From positions 1 to 37,589 of the forward strand of contig JAJFJI010000152.1 in the NCBI GenBank assembly GCA_021774205.1: a stretch of 37,589 nt of DNA, given 5' to 3'. The stretch is from Nitrosomonas sp. Lineage in GTDB: Bacteria; Pseudomonadota; Gammaproteobacteria; Burkholderiales; Nitrosomonadaceae. Under the pieces are notes generated by a model. That model was not told the origin of the DNA. It saw only the letters and a program-made list of their open reading frames with translations, and did no database searches. Within the stretch, counting starts at the first letter, position 1; each line of letters starts with the position of its first letter. Positions 24,992 to 33,554 of this stretch are shown here, piece after piece. Made by a program: the position numbers and the translations under genes.

Positions 24992-25812
24992 TGCGGTGAA
25001 CGGTAAGGGCGACGTTTCCAGTTGGCAACATTAAAACTGCCGCTGCTTAGTGACTGTATTGCGGCAGATTCCAGCGCTTCTTTTTCCGTCATGGCCGGTA
25101 ATATGCCAGGAAAGCGTGCGGCCAGCATGGATTTTCCGGTACCTGGCGGGCCGATCAATAATACGCTATGTTCACCAGCTGCAGCGATTTCAAGTGCACG
25201 CTTGACATGCTTCTGACCTTTTACTTCATCTAGGCCAGGATAGCTGGATAACGTGGGTCCTGGCCCCTTTTCTGGAATAATAATGTGATGCTGAAGTCGT
25301 TTTTGTCCGGTTAAGTGAGCGCAGATCTGTAATAATGATTGTGCGGGATAAACTATTGATTCTTTTACCAACGCCGCTTCTGCTGCATTTTGTTGGGGTA
25401 AAACAAAACTTCGGCCTGAGCGTGATGCGCCATAAGTCATCGCCAGCGCACCGCGTATTGGGCGTAACTCCCCGGTCAAAGCAAGCTCACCCGCCCACTC
25501 ATATTGATCTAGTTCATCAGCAGGAATTTGTCCAGTTGCGGCGAGAATGCCCAGTGCAACTGGCAGGTCAAATCGTCCGCTTTCCTTGGGTAGATCGGCG
25601 GGCGCAAGGTTAACGGTAATACGTTGCGCAGGGATCTTGAATTTTGCGTTTTGTAGTGCTGCACGAACGCGATCCTTGCTTTCCTTTACTTCTGTTTCAG
25701 GCAGACCCACAATGGTGAAACTTGGCAGGCCATTGGCGATATGGACTTCCACAGTAACCAGGGGCGCTTCCATCCCTGAAAGTGCGCGGCTATAAAGGAC
25801 AGCAAGTGACAT
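24697..25812 (-). pseudogene. comM: comM (YifB) 5' part, disrupted by the island
   Basis: Mg-chelatase family AAA+ protein ComM, the helicase of natural transformation. Residues 1-351 are native: the N-terminal S5-like domain (LYSRALSGMEAPLVTVEVHI trimmed at the start), Walker A IGPPGTGKSMLAARFPGIL, Walker B GVLFLDELPEF and the FQLIAAMNPC strand. The next 20 residues are encoded by the island and end at a stop. About 150 residues of a normal ~500-aa ComM, including the second half of the AAA domain, are missing. The truncated protein is presumably non-functional. The gene is in line with ubiK, 107 bp upstream. Confidence 0.93.
24755..24774. other. Right attachment junction in comM
   Basis: Homology to ComM stops at the codons for AAMNPC near 24,760, within ACAAGGATTCATTGC on the plus strand. 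A perfect 8-bp hairpin (AAGGAGGA-agtaa-TCCTCCTT, 24699-24719) lies on the island side. The exact crossover cannot be fixed without the left junction or an empty site. Confidence 0.65.
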
Positions 25813-25919
25813 TAAGGGAAACGTTACGCAAAGATAAGCACTATTTCCATGGTTTCATGGCCGGTGGGTTGTAACACTTGAATTGTGCATGCTGTTTGCG
25901 TTGTTTTTTTGTCTTCAGC

Positions 25920-26213
25920 TTATTCGTCTTTGGGCTGCATTGTTGGTTGCTCAGTTGCGATTTTTTCAGGTGTTTCTGGTTCTAGCTGGTTTGCCAGCGT
26001 TGCTACTTTTGCTTCCAAGATAATTAATTTTTCTCGAGTGCGTTGTAGTACTTCTTGTTGCACATCAAACTCATCTCGTGTCACCAGGTCCATTCGATTA
26101 AATACGCCCATTAACAATACCCGAAGATTTTTTTCAATATCTTTTGCCGGACTTTGCGCTACTATTTCACTGACTTTAGAGCCAATCTCATCGAGTACTT
26201 TTTTATTCAACAT
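25920..26213 (-). CDS. ubiK: UbiK family ubiquinone biosynthesis accessory factor
   Basis: A 97-residue BMFP/YqiC-type protein: MLNKKVLDEIGSKVSEIV is an amphipathic N-terminal helix, and the coiled coil EVLQRTREKLIILEAKVATL (about 52-71) is followed by a disordered acidic tail. UbiK helps the UbiJ-containing complex in aerobic ubiquinone synthesis. It sits upstream of comM on the same strand, an arrangement common in proteobacteria. Confidence 0.88.
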   Translation of the reverse strand: MLNKKVLDEIGSKVSEIVAQSPAKDIEKNLRVLLMGVFNRMDLVTRDEFDVQQEVLQRTREKLIILEAKVATLANQLEPETPEKIATEQPTMQPKDE

Positions 26214-26408
26214 AATCTATTCTCCTGTTATTTACGCTGTTATTTAATTAACCGCAGCATGTTAAAATCTCATACTTTTAATTAATAGGCAATCAGAGGA
26301 TTGATTCAGCTATTATAATAATGATGCCCATTGATTCTTTATTACGCTCTATTTCTGATAAAAATTCAATGACGTTTTTGCATTCAAGTAGGTTGTTGGA
26401 GGTGAACT

Positions 26409-27416
26409 ATGGAGCGTTTGCAGTTGCTGGAAGGCTGGGTCAAAACACAATTTCCCGACAAATCTTTTACGTTAACCCCTGCTTCTGCTGACGCAAGTTT
26501 TCGCCGTTACTTTCGTATTACCTTCGATGAAAGAGAGACATTGATCGCAATGGATGCACCGCCACAACAAGAGGACTGCACGCCTTTTTTGCATGTAGCT
26601 GGCCTGTTTACGTCAGCGGCAGTGCATGTGCCCACAATTTTAACGCAAGATGCAACACAGGGCTTTTTGTTGCTTTCTGATCTGGGTAATACAACCTATT
26701 TGCAGGCGCTTAATACTAATGCTGATGATGCAGACAGTTTATACAGTGATGCGGTTGATGCGCTGATTAAAATCCAGCTGGCAAGTTGCGCCGGTGTGCT
26801 GCCAAATTATGATCAAGCATTACTGCTTGGTGAATTAAGTTTGTTTCCAGATTGGTATATTGCTAGACATCTGAAAACTGAATTAGCGGTCGGTCAGACA
26901 GCTGTCATTCAAGCCGTTTTTGACCAGATCCTGAAAAATAATCTTGCGCAGCCACGTGTGTTTGTTCATCGTGACTACCATTCACGGAATTTAATGGTAA
27001 CGACACCTAATCCGGGTATTATTGACTTCCAGGATGCAGTTTACGGCCCGATCACTTATGATCTTGTTTCGCTGTTTAAAGATGCCTATATCCATTGGGA
27101 AGAAGAGCGGTTGCTAGATTGGGCAATACGCTACTGGGAAAAAGCGCGGAAAGCCGGTTTGCCAGTAGCAGTGGATTTTGCTGATTTTTATCGTGACTTT
27201 GAATGGATGGGTGTGCAACGTCATCTCAAAGTGTTGGGGATTTTTGCCCGTTTATACTATCGTGACGGCAAAGATGCCTACCTTAAGGATATGCCACTGG
27301 TGATGAATTACTTGCGAAAAGCCTGTAAACGTTATCGCGAGCTCCATTTGTTATTGAAACTACTTGACGAACTAGTGTGTGATAAACCGGAATCAAAAAT
27401 TGGTTACACCTTCTGA
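26409..27416 (+). CDS. amgK: N-acetylmuramate/N-acetylglucosamine 1-kinase AmgK
   Basis: A 335-residue aminoglycoside phosphotransferase-fold kinase. The catalytic loop HRDYHSRNLMV and the metal-binding IIDFQDAVYGPITYDLVSL are complete. GGAGGTG precedes the ATG. AmgK phosphorylates the anomeric carbon of recycled MurNAc in the peptidoglycan salvage route that bypasses de novo UDP-MurNAc synthesis. The gene is followed directly by murU, which uses its product. Confidence 0.9.
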   Translation: MERLQLLEGWVKTQFPDKSFTLTPASADASFRRYFRITFDERETLIAMDAPPQQEDCTPFLHVAGLFTSAAVHVPTILTQDATQGFLLLSDLGNTTYLQALNTNADDADSLYSDAVDALIKIQLASCAGVLPNYDQALLLGELSLFPDWYIARHLKTELAVGQTAVIQAVFDQILKNNLAQPRVFVHRDYHSRNLMVTTPNPGIIDFQDAVYGPITYDLVSLFKDAYIHWEEERLLDWAIRYWEKARKAGLPVAVDFADFYRDFEWMGVQRHLKVLGIFARLYYRDGKDAYLKDMPLVMNYLRKACKRYRELHLLLKLLDELVCDKPESKIGYTF

Positions 27417-28140
27417 ATCAGCTCCGTTCAAGGTGATGATTTTGGCTGCTGGACGCGGTGAACGGATGCGCCCTTTGACCGATACCATACCCAAACCACT
27501 GCTGCAGGCTGGTGGAAAAGCGCTCATTGAATATCACCTGGAGAATTTGGCGCGTGCAGGTTTTACTGACATTGTGATTAATCATGCGTATCTTGGCGAA
27601 ATAATCGAAAGTACTTTGGGAGACGGTGAACGCTATGGTGTTAATATCAGTTATTCACATGAACCACTGGTACTGGAGACGGCAGGGGGTATTGCCAACG
27701 CAATGCCGTTATTGACCAATCAATCAGAACAACAGCCGTTTCTGGTAGTCAATGGCGATGTTTATTGCGAGTTAGATTTTACTTTATTGTTGCCAGTTCT
27801 GCAGCGTATGCAAGCAGACCCTGCATCGTATCTTGCCCATCTGGTTCAAGTCGATAATCCAACTCATCATCCTGAAGGTGATTTTTCTTTGGATAATAAT
27901 CAGATCAAGTTAAATGGAAGTAAAAGGCTTACTTTCAGTGGAATCGGCATCTATCAGCCTAAGTTGTTTAGTGATGTTAAGCAAAATACCCCAACAAAAC
28001 TTGCGCCATTATTATGCCAGGCAATCAATGAAGAAAAGGTTAGCGGCGAGTATTTTAGTGAAATTTGGATTGATGTAGGAACCTCTGAGCGGTTAAATTA
28101 TCTGAATAGGTTATTAAATAATCGGAAGATTGATGTCTAA
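27379..28140 (+). CDS. murU: N-acetylmuramate alpha-1-phosphate uridylyltransferase MurU
   Basis: A nucleotidyltransferase with the signature ILAAGRGERMRPLTD...PKPLLQAGGKALIEYHL, catalytic region VNGDVYCELDF, and C-terminal WIDVGTSERL. It converts MurNAc-1-P to UDP-MurNAc. The start is uncertain: the longest frame begins with GTG at 27379 (253 aa, overlapping amgK), but homologues begin just before ILAAGRG, so GTG 27430 or ATG 27433 (235 aa) are better candidates. No good Shine-Dalgarno distinguishes them. Confidence 0.9.
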   Translation: MINRNQKLVTPSESAPFKVMILAAGRGERMRPLTDTIPKPLLQAGGKALIEYHLENLARAGFTDIVINHAYLGEIIESTLGDGERYGVNISYSHEPLVLETAGGIANAMPLLTNQSEQQPFLVVNGDVYCELDFTLLLPVLQRMQADPASYLAHLVQVDNPTHHPEGDFSLDNNQIKLNGSKRLTFSGIGIYQPKLFSDVKQNTPTKLAPLLCQAINEEKVSGEYFSEIWIDVGTSERLNYLNRLLNNRKIDV

Positions 28141-28160
28141 AGAGTGGCAAAATTAAGCTA

Positions 28161-29468
28161 ATGAACCCTATGGAATCGTACAGAACGCGCCGTCAGCATT
28201 TAACATCAAAAATGCAAAGTGGTGTTGCAATCATTCCAACTGCACCGGAGCGGATAAGAAATCGTGATGCGCATTATCCCTATCGCTTTGATAGTTATTT
28301 CTATTATCTGACGGGTTTTCGTGAGCCAGAAGCCGTTTTTGTGACCGTAGCAGAAACGGGTCAGTCTGAGTCAAAACATATTCTTTTCTGCCGTGATAAA
28401 GATGAAACGCGCGAAATCTGGGATGGTTTTCGTTATGGTCCGGAAGTTGCAAAAGAAACATTTTGTTTTGATGAAGCGTATTCCATTTCCCGGCTAGATG
28501 AAATGATACCGGAGATATTGGCGAATCAACCGACTTTGTATTATGCATTAGGGCAGGATGCTGCATGGGACATTCGTGTAACCGGGTGGATTAATCAGGT
28601 AAAAGAAGCGGTACGAAAAGGGGTGAGCGCACCTGCAAAAATCTATGACAGTTGCTCAATACTTGATGAAATGCGCATCATTAAAAGCGCGGAAGAAATT
28701 GACGTGATGAAAAACGCAGCGGTGATATCAACCGAAGCCCATCGACGGGCTATGCAATTGACGCGCCCGGATAAGCATGAATACGAGATAGAAGCAGAGT
28801 TGTTCTGTATTTTTCGTCAACGGGGTGCCCAGGCGCCTGCCTATACGCCGATTGTTGCGGGTGGCGCGAATGCTTGCATATTGCATTACATCGAAAACAA
28901 TGCGAAATTAAAAGATGGAGATCTTTTGTTAATAGATGCGGGTTGTGAGCTCGATGGTTATGCGGCTGATATTACCCGGACATTTCCGGTAAACGGAAAA
29001 TTTTCACCCGTTCAAAAGGACGTTTATGAGTTGGTATTATCCGCGCAGGTTGCTGCAATAGCCGCTGTGAGGCCCGGCAATACCTGGGATGATCCTCATC
29101 AAGCAGCGCTAAAGGTGCTTGTGCAAGGCTTAATCGATTTTGGTTTGTGCCAGGGAAGTGTGGATGCCGTGATTGAATCGGAAGACTATAAACGTTTTTA
29201 TATGCATCGAACTGGCCATTGGTTGGGGCTGGATGTACATGATGCCGGCGACTACAAATTGAATGGTTCATGGCGTTTATTGCAACCAGGAATGACTTTG
29301 ACGGTGGAACCTGGCTGCTATATTCGCCCATCGGAGAATGTGCCACCACATTTTTGGAATATCGGCATACGTATCGAAGATGATGTTGCAGTAACCGAGA
29401 CAGGGCATGACATATTGACGATTACCGCACCGAAAAGCGTTGCGGAAATAGAGGAGCTTATGCAATGA
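28161..29468 (+). CDS. pepP: Xaa-Pro aminopeptidase PepP
   Basis: 435 residues. The N-terminal non-catalytic domain (about 1-170) contains SYFYYLTGFREPEAV. The pita-bread metallopeptidase domain has all metal ligands: LIDAGCELDGYAADITR (two Asp), HRTGHWLGLDVHD (His), TLTVEPGCY (Glu) and GIRIEDDVAVTETG (Glu). It removes N-terminal residues before proline. It overlaps the next small membrane gene by 4 bp (ATGA). In many proteobacteria pepP is followed by ubiH, which is absent here. Confidence 0.95.
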   Translation: MNPMESYRTRRQHLTSKMQSGVAIIPTAPERIRNRDAHYPYRFDSYFYYLTGFREPEAVFVTVAETGQSESKHILFCRDKDETREIWDGFRYGPEVAKETFCFDEAYSISRLDEMIPEILANQPTLYYALGQDAAWDIRVTGWINQVKEAVRKGVSAPAKIYDSCSILDEMRIIKSAEEIDVMKNAAVISTEAHRRAMQLTRPDKHEYEIEAELFCIFRQRGAQAPAYTPIVAGGANACILHYIENNAKLKDGDLLLIDAGCELDGYAADITRTFPVNGKFSPVQKDVYELVLSAQVAAIAAVRPGNTWDDPHQAALKVLVQGLIDFGLCQGSVDAVIESEDYKRFYMHRTGHWLGLDVHDAGDYKLNGSWRLLQPGMTLTVEPGCYIRPSENVPPHFWNIGIRIEDDVAVTETGHDILTITAPKSVAEIEELMQ

Positions 29469-29821
29469 AAGATGACGATAGAAAGATAATAATCAGTAAA
29501 ATTTCTGAATACAGGCAAACTGAATCACCATTTGATCAAGGCATGCTCGGTTCACCAGTTAATCGCTGGGTAGCCATTTTAGTATTCATTCCCGTTCTAA
29601 TCATTATGGCAGTATTAGGTGCTTTCTTTTTTGCGGCTTTTCTTGCCCTATTCGTTATGGCAGCGGGGGTATTCGGTATACGGCTTTGGTGGTGGCGTCG
29701 AAAATTACGCAAAACTACGCACACTCAGCCGGAAGAAGGAGAAAGAGAGGGGGATAGTGTGATTATTGAAGATGCTCAAATTATTGAGGAAACTAAAACA
29801 GGGCATAAAAAAAATATTTGA
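29465..29821 (+). CDS. Small membrane protein of unknown function
   Basis: 118 residues with a long hydrophobic region (about 35-78), probably two closely spaced transmembrane helices, followed by a basic WWWRRKLRK stop-transfer segment and an acidic cytosolic tail (EEGEREGDSVIIEDAQIIEE). Translation is coupled to pepP by an ATGA overlap. I know no function. It converges with hemH, 19 bp away. Confidence 0.75.
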   Translation: MKDDDRKIIISKISEYRQTESPFDQGMLGSPVNRWVAILVFIPVLIIMAVLGAFFFAAFLALFVMAAGVFGIRLWWWRRKLRKTTHTQPEEGEREGDSVIIEDAQIIEETKTGHKKNI

Positions 29822-29840
29822 TTTGGCAAGGTTGCGTTGG

Positions 29841-30935
29841 TTATTCCTTAGCGCCCATTTCCAGCGCTAATTTTCGAGATCGTTCAGCTTCTTCTTTAGA
29901 TTGTTCTGGCTCCAGCCATCCCTGTAGATTATGGCGGGTGATTTCACAGAGCGCCTGTATCCAGTCATCCCGCTCATTAAGACAGGGAATGTAATGAAAT
30001 TCCTGGCCACCTGCACCAATAAAGGTGTTTTTAGCTTCTATAGCAATCTCTTCCAGTGTTTCAAGACAATCTGCAACAAAACCGGGACAAACAACATCCA
30101 CTCGCTGTGTTTTTTCCTTGCCCAATTGCTGCAGTGTGTCAGATGTATAGGGTGTCAGCCATTTTGCGCGACCAAACCTTGACTGGAAACAGACTTGATA
30201 TTGGTCCGCGTTTAGGGTAAGCGCCTCACCTAATAATCTTCCTGTTTTTTGGCATAAACAATGATAAGGGTCACCTTTATCCAGTGTTGCACGTGGTACG
30301 CCGTGGAAGCTTATAATCAGTTTATCTGGTTTGCCATATTGTTCCCAGTATTCACGGATATTTTTTGCGAGTGCAGCGATATAACCCGGGTCATCGTGGT
30401 ATTGCTTGACGGTACGGACTGCAGGCATGTTACGCATTTTACTTAGTACACCAAAGACATTATCCACAGCGGCAGCGGTGCTGCTGGCGGCATATTGTGG
30501 GAAGAGCGGCAAAACGAGAATGCGTTCGCAGCCCTGCTTCACCATTTGCTGCATGACGGTTGCAATCGATGGGCTGCCTATATTCATGGCGTATTCGACA
30601 ATTGGGTCAGGGCCTGTTTGTTTTTGCAGCATTTCGCGCAATAAGTCTGTTTGGCGTTCGGTATGGACTTTTAGTGGCGAACCTTCCGACATCCAAATTT
30701 GCGCATACTTTTCAGCTGATTTTTTGGGTCTGAAAGTAAGAATAATGCCGTGCAAAATTGGCCACCAAATCCATTTCGGGATTTCAATAATTCGTGCATT
30801 GCTTAGAAATTCTTTGAGATAAGGGCGCAACGCTTTTGCCGTTGGTGCATCCGGTGTGCCCAGATTGATGAGTAAAACGCCAGTTCTTTTTTGACTGCCG
30901 TGCTGATAAATTGGTTCGGATTGGTTTGATTTCAT
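29841..30935 (-). CDS. hemH: Ferrochelatase HemH
   Basis: 364 residues. LLINLGTPDAPTAKALRPYL at the N-terminus is typical, as are the catalytic-site stretch IISFHGVPRATLDKGDPY and FQSRFGRAKWLTPYT. It inserts Fe2+ into protoporphyrin IX as the last step of heme synthesis. The 204-bp upstream region contains a 125-bp repeat whose second copy precedes the RNase T2 gene, so the two genes may share regulation or a mobile promoter-like element. Confidence 0.96.
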   Translation of the reverse strand: MKSNQSEPIYQHGSQKRTGVLLINLGTPDAPTAKALRPYLKEFLSNARIIEIPKWIWWPILHGIILTFRPKKSAEKYAQIWMSEGSPLKVHTERQTDLLREMLQKQTGPDPIVEYAMNIGSPSIATVMQQMVKQGCERILVLPLFPQYAASSTAAAVDNVFGVLSKMRNMPAVRTVKQYHDDPGYIAALAKNIREYWEQYGKPDKLIISFHGVPRATLDKGDPYHCLCQKTGRLLGEALTLNADQYQVCFQSRFGRAKWLTPYTSDTLQQLGKEKTQRVDVVCPGFVADCLETLEEIAIEAKNTFIGAGGQEFHYIPCLNERDDWIQALCEITRHNLQGWLEPEQSKEEAERSRKLALEMGAKE

Positions 30936-30949
30936 GATTATTTAGTAAT

Positions 30950-31074
30950 TATTTAGTACGTCGCGATAACTGTTCAGATTGCTCCTGGAATTTGTTAGTT
31001 CAAGGCGCAAAAAGTGAGTTTACACGTGACAATGATCATTTTGTAGCACCGAAATGGCGGATGTTAGGGGTAAG
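30950..31074 (-). repeat. ~125-bp imperfect repeat upstream of hemH (copy A)
   Basis: Matches 35368-35492 on the other strand without gaps over at least 116 bp, at roughly 80-85% identity by eye. It ends 14 bp before the hemH start. The best-conserved block includes a palindrome AATGATCATT followed by GTCACGT. No clear sigma-70 promoter is visible inside. Confidence 0.75.
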
Positions 31075-31139
31075 CTGAATAGTTATGTTATTTATATATT
31101 TTTTTGTAAGTGAGCGTGATAAAGTAGGGACGTTGTATA

Positions 31140-32159
31140 TTATTGTTGTGATAGCCCGCTAGAAAGAAGCCTTGCTGTTACTTCCACAATTGGAATAATT
31201 CGTTCATAGGCCATACGCCGGGGCCCAATGACGCCGACCGTGCCTACCACTTTTCCTTCCATCTCATAGGGTGCAGTAATGACGCTAAATTCTTCCAGCG
31301 ATGCGATATCTGATTCGCCACCAATAAAAATTTTTACACCTTGTGCTTGTCGACAGAGCTCCATCAATTGTAATAGCATGGTCTTACGTTCGAATAGCTC
31401 AAAGAGTTTCTTCAGGCCGGTCAAATTCTCGGACAAGTCATTGACTTCAAGTAACCTTAGTTCGCCGGCAAGTACAACTGCTTCACTACTTTCGTTAATA
31501 ACATCGCCGCTAGCTTCAATGGCGGCATTCATGAGGCAGGTCATATCGTGGCGCAACTGTTTTAATTCGCCATGAAGACGACCCTGTATTTCATCTAATG
31601 TGCATCCTGCATAATGCAGGTTAATAAAATTACTCGCTTCAACTAAATCGGTTTGACTATAGTTGGCGTCGGTAAAAATAATACGATTCTGGACATCACC
31701 TTCTGGCGTGACAAGTATAAGGAGAATACGTTTTTCAGACAAAGCCATGAATTCAATATAGCGGAACACAGCACCGGTACGCTTGGGAGTTACCACTACA
31801 CCGGCAAATTTTGTCAGCTCAGACAGTAGCTGGGAAGCCGCGTTGATTAATCGCGATGGATTATCAGGATGTAATTGATTTTCCAAATGGTGAAGCGACA
31901 TGCTGTCAAGTTCCTTGACAACCAGCAATGAATCGACGAACAAACGGTAACCTTGGGGCGTTGGTATTCGTCCAGCTGATGTATGCGGGCTGGTGACCAG
32001 ACCCCTTTCTTCAAGGTCAGCCATTACATTTCGGATTGTAGCAGGGCTCAGATCCAGACCGGAAAACTTTGATAGTGTTCGAGAGCCAACTGGCTGACCT
32101 TCATGGATATAACATTCAACTAAGGTTTTCAGCAAGATCTGGGCGCGTTCATTTAACAT
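31140..32159 (-). CDS. hrcA: Heat-inducible transcription repressor HrcA
   Basis: 339 residues, full length. The N-terminal winged helix is clear (GSRTLSKFSGLDLSPATIRN, then MADLEERGLVTSPHTSAGRI). The central GAF-like and C-terminal dimerisation regions (KIFIGGES...MEGKVVGTVGVIGPRRMAYER) are typical. HrcA represses heat-shock genes by binding CIRCE. I find no CIRCE element in the 250-bp region upstream, so hrcA does not appear autoregulated through one here. It is divergent from nadK. Confidence 0.96.
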   Translation of the reverse strand: MLNERAQILLKTLVECYIHEGQPVGSRTLSKFSGLDLSPATIRNVMADLEERGLVTSPHTSAGRIPTPQGYRLFVDSLLVVKELDSMSLHHLENQLHPDNPSRLINAASQLLSELTKFAGVVVTPKRTGAVFRYIEFMALSEKRILLILVTPEGDVQNRIIFTDANYSQTDLVEASNFINLHYAGCTLDEIQGRLHGELKQLRHDMTCLMNAAIEASGDVINESSEAVVLAGELRLLEVNDLSENLTGLKKLFELFERKTMLLQLMELCRQAQGVKIFIGGESDIASLEEFSVITAPYEMEGKVVGTVGVIGPRRMAYERIIPIVEVTARLLSSGLSQQ

Positions 32160-32424
32160 CGGGCGATTCTACACCAAATGGCTTGGCACCATGCGGGCTT
32201 ACAAGATTATATTTGTTTTTGGACTGCTTATTTCTTGTCTGCTTTCCCAAAGCATTAATTGGTATAAATTTTATAATAGGATTTCGTGACATAATAAAGA
32301 TGTTTTTTTTCATCTGACAAATGCTGAGGCAATATTTTAGTTAAATAGGTAATATGATTCTTAACGGCAATTTTTTGCGCTCCTTTTATTGAACTAATAT
32401 AGTTATTTTTTGTTTTATCAAGTG

Positions 32425-33297
32425 ATGATGTCACCTTTTAAAAAGATTGCATTGATTGGCAAGTACAAGAATACTGAAATTGCAGCGCCTTTATTAAGTC
32501 TTGCTGAATATCTTGTGCGTCGTAATTTCGATGTCGTTCTTGATGAGCTTAGTGCTTCGCAAATATCCAGTGATAAATATCAGGCTGTTACGTTAGAGGA
32601 AATTGGTCAAGAGGCTGATCTGGCCGTCGTTATTGGCGGTGATGGGACCATGCTGAATATTGCGCGTAGGCTCGTTTCTTACGATGTTCCACTCATTGGC
32701 GTAAATCAAGGACGTCTCGGTTTTCTTACCGATTTGTCAATTGATACTATGTTGGAAACGTTTGGCGCTATTTTGGAGGGCCAATATGTCACTGAGCGGC
32801 GTATGTTGCTATTTGCCGAAGTGGTACGGAATGAAAATAGTAGTTTTAATGCATTGGCATTTAATGATGTTGTAATTTATCGAGGCATCAGTAGTGGCAT
32901 GATCGAATTTGAGATTAGAATAAACGACGAGTATGTTTATTCGCTGCGTTCGGACGGCTTGATAGTTGCAACACCAACGGGTTCAACCGCGTACGCGCTA
33001 TCATCGGGTGGTCCTATCCTGCATCCCAGCCTTGATTTAATTGCATTGGTTCCGGTATGTCCTCATATACTGAGCAATCGCCCAATTGTCGTGGGACCAG
33101 AGGCAAGGGTGGAAATTCTGATGCATGGCATCGCCGATGTTCGCGTTAATTGTGATAGCCACTCTTCATTTGATTTGGAGCAGGCCGATAAAATTGTCGT
33201 GCAGCGTTTTCCAAGAACTGTCAGGTTGTTACATTCCACCAGTCATAGTTATTACCGAATGTTGCGTGAGAAACTAGGATGGAGTGAATTTCCCTGA
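32425..33297 (+). CDS. nadK: NAD kinase
   Basis: 290 residues from ATG 32425 (an in-frame TTG at 32410 would add five; another ATG follows at once). The GGDGTML motif, NQGRLGFLTD and TPTGSTAYALSSGGPIL are the hallmark substrate and metal-binding stretches. It makes NADP+ from NAD+. The hrcA-nadK divergence followed by recN is a common proteobacterial arrangement. Confidence 0.95.
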   Translation: MMSPFKKIALIGKYKNTEIAAPLLSLAEYLVRRNFDVVLDELSASQISSDKYQAVTLEEIGQEADLAVVIGGDGTMLNIARRLVSYDVPLIGVNQGRLGFLTDLSIDTMLETFGAILEGQYVTERRMLLFAEVVRNENSSFNALAFNDVVIYRGISSGMIEFEIRINDEYVYSLRSDGLIVATPTGSTAYALSSGGPILHPSLDLIALVPVCPHILSNRPIVVGPEARVEILMHGIADVRVNCDSHSSFDLEQADKIVVQRFPRTVRLLHSTSHSYYRMLREKLGWSEFP

Positions 33298-33405
33298 TAA
33301 TCGTTAAACCTAAAATCCTCAGTTGACCGCGACAGTAAAAAGTAACCTCATAAAAAGAAGGCTAATATATTTCACTATGACATTCACCTTTAAGGGGAGG
33401 ACGCG

Positions 33406-33516
33406 ATGATGCTTATAGCCCGCCGTTGTTTCTTTTTTACTGCGTTGCAATTCGTTGTAATAACGAGTTATACCGTCTCATGGCGCCTTGCCAAAAGAAA
33501 CAACAACGCACGTTAA
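33406..33516 (+). CDS. 36-aa frame inside the MITE
   Basis: ATG at 33406 with a very good Shine-Dalgarno (AAGGGGAGG) and a stop at 33514-33516. The peptide has a basic start (MMLIARR), a hydrophobic middle (CFFFTALQFVVITSYTV) and a basic end (KRNNNAR). It may be a chance frame or a remnant of a parent element. Confidence 0.25.
   Translation: MMLIARRCFFFTALQFVVITSYTVSWRLAKRNNNAR
33445..33473 (+). promoter_or_regulatory. Promoter-like sequence in the MITE reading toward recN
   Basis: TTGCAA (33445-33450) and TTATAC (33468-33473) with an ideal 17-bp spacer point into recN, whose own upstream region is displaced by the element. Confidence 0.35.
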
Positions 33517-33554
33517 ACACCGTCCAACTGAGGATTTTAGGTTAAATAATATTT

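Larger units (their letters stand above)
33308..33542. mobile_element. 235-bp MITE-like element directly before recN
   Basis: Perfect 18-bp terminal inverted repeats (ACCTAAAATCCTCAGTTG at 33308-33325, its complement at 33525-33542) are flanked by TAA on both sides (33305-33307 and 33543-33545), compatible with a 3-bp target duplication of TNA type. Subterminal arms GTTGTTTCTTTT and AAAAGAAACAAC add internal symmetry. It contains no transposase, only a 36-codon frame. Its right end lies 12 bp before the recN ATG. Confidence 0.75.

Noticed and set aside
32160..32409. CIRCE operator expected upstream of hrcA
   Set aside because: No TTAGCACTC-N9-GAGTGCTAA-like sequence was found in the hrcA-nadK region.
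33543..33554. LexA/SOS box before recN
   Set aside because: Only 12 bp remain between the MITE and the ATG, and no CTG-N10-CAG motif is seen there.
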